From assembly GCA_002633005.1 (NCBI GenBank), contig NMRA01000098.1, positions 433,435-495,434 on the forward strand: a DNA stretch of 62,000 nucleotides. Direction: 5' to 3'. The notes below the pieces were generated by a model, which was not told the origin of the DNA, did no database searches, and was given only the letters and a program-made list of their open reading frames with translations. Made by a program: the position numbers and the translations under genes. Source of the DNA: Phoronis australis. Its lineage: Eukaryota > Phoronida > Phoronidae. Positions 60,701 to 62,000 of this stretch are shown here, in pieces (position 1 is the stretch's first letter; every line of letters starts with the position of its first letter).

Positions 60701-62000
60701 AATTTCGGTATTCAGTAGTAGATTCCATTATTCTAATCTTTTGATTTTTGTTTTTTTTTTTATTATTAAAAATTGAAAATATTAACCAAAAATTTGACAT
60801 ATTAGTGCAACAAGTAATGGATGATCATTTTGCAGCAGCTGTGTTTGAGTAGTTGTTCATTTTTTGGAAGGTGGCTTTGCTCTTTTTTCGGTTTTGAGAA
60901 ACAGTACACATGGTGAGCAGTAAGTTGTTGGCATAATGAATGTGTGGCATGATTTAGCAGAAATTTAAGACAATTCACACATCATTTTTATGCTATTTAT
61001 CACTTTGATATAATATTAAAATAGTGTTAGATAATTTACAATGGAAACAAATGGAATTATATGTTTGCTAAAACAGATCTCTCTGTTTTTAATAACGGAA
61101 AACCAGGGTCTTTTATTTAAACAATAATAGCACCCCTACAGATTTGAATAAGTGTGGTATACAACTTTCCTCTTAATCCTATTTTTTCTACCCAAACTTA
61201 CCTCTCTCTAGTATTACATAGGTAATCTGAAATTAATATCGTCAGTGGTCTCAACAGGGTGCTGAGTTTATAGCAAAACTGAAATTTTAAACTGAAGTTA
61301 TTTTCATAACAAAGGTTAGGGAATTTTGATGACAATTTCATATGGTTTCATCCTGATTTATTTGCCATTACATAACCTCTGTGGTCACCCTTGACATTTA
61401 TTCTGCATGTCATCATACTGCTTTACTAGTAGCTCTGAGGCCCTAGCAGGTATAGTTCAATAACTGTCTAGTGCGGTGAGAAAAATCTGTCCAAATCGCA
61501 TGTTCTCACTGAAAATACACAGCGATATCTTGAGAGATCATGCTTTTCTAGCGGGACACTAAGATTACTGAACTCTCGCCAAATTTCATGTTATGCGTAG
61601 TCATTTTCCCCCCATAAATAAACTACAGGGAACAGCAAAGCATGAAAATGTCTAATTTCAAAGATCATTCATTATCATCTTATGTTACCTGGCTGTATTT
61701 ATGTGTAAAACACCAATAAGAAGCTGTGCAAGTCGTTGATGTAGAAAATTGTGTGCCTCAGGGTTTGAATTGAGCATGTAAGCTAATATGGCTTTACTTG
61801 CACCACAACTCCTCTGTTTTGGGGTGTGTCGGTAAAAATTTCCCTTGTGTGGAACACGGGTTTTAAGAAGCTGAGTTTGTACCTTTGAAAAGCTTTTTAC
61901 TTCTTGGTTTTGCTTCAAGCTTCAAAAGTTGGAAGCGAAGTGTGCTTGTGAGGCCAGCATTCATAATGTGGTCTGTGACAAATTGTGGTACACAATGGAA
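57798..62000. other. Downstream of gene C exon 2: nothing supported
   Basis: 4.2 kb without a recognisable exon, RNA gene or element. Open frames are short, low in coding character and lack paired splice sites of the right phase. Probably gene C intron. Confidence 0.5.

Overview
This is eukaryotic, animal DNA: AT-rich, with short coding exons joined by GT-AG introns of 0.3 to 17.5 kb, extracellular EGF and TNF-receptor-like modules, microsatellites, MITE-like elements and tRNA-derived repeat heads. Two single-N scaffold joins, each flanked by a slightly diverged 1.7-1.8 kb duplicate, point to a very heterozygous diploid, as expected of a marine invertebrate. I cannot name the species. No prokaryotic features are present.

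Three protein-coding loci can be built by following splice sites and codon phase. (1) Gene A, minus strand, 20859 down to 1186 and probably on to about 298: at least 16 exons and 967 residues so far. It encodes a secretory-pathway protein with two EGF-like modules, a TNF-receptor-like cysteine-rich stretch, a large ectodomain with a 12-cysteine block, and a C-terminal multi-pass membrane region. (2) Gene B, minus strand, 56604 down to 21209: nine coding exons with all phases matching, 497 residues. It is a type I membrane protein with a signal peptide, a short ectodomain, one transmembrane helix and a long, disordered, proline- and serine-rich cytoplasmic tail. (3) Gene C, plus strand, from 57293: the first two coding exons of a signal-peptide protein that continues out of the window or past a long intron. 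B and C are head to head, with about 690 bp between their start codons.

I recognise none of the three as a named gene. Two links between them deserve attention. The gene B stop codon lies inside a perfect GTGAGT donor, and splicing there to the gene A first exon 340 bp away keeps the reading frame, so A and B may be one gene or make a read-through product. Also, the first ectodomain segments of B and C show a weak ungapped resemblance, so they could be a divergent paralogous pair.

Region by region: 1-170 minisatellite; 0.3-20.9 kb gene A, with a second minisatellite, simple repeats and the first assembly duplication (5.5-8.9 kb); 21.2-56.9 kb gene B, whose introns hold two adjacent MITEs (40.8-41.8 kb), dispersed repeat families, hairpin elements and the second assembly duplication (50.3-54.0 kb); 56.9-57.3 kb bidirectional promoter region; 57.3-62 kb gene C start and intronic or intergenic DNA with nothing I can support.
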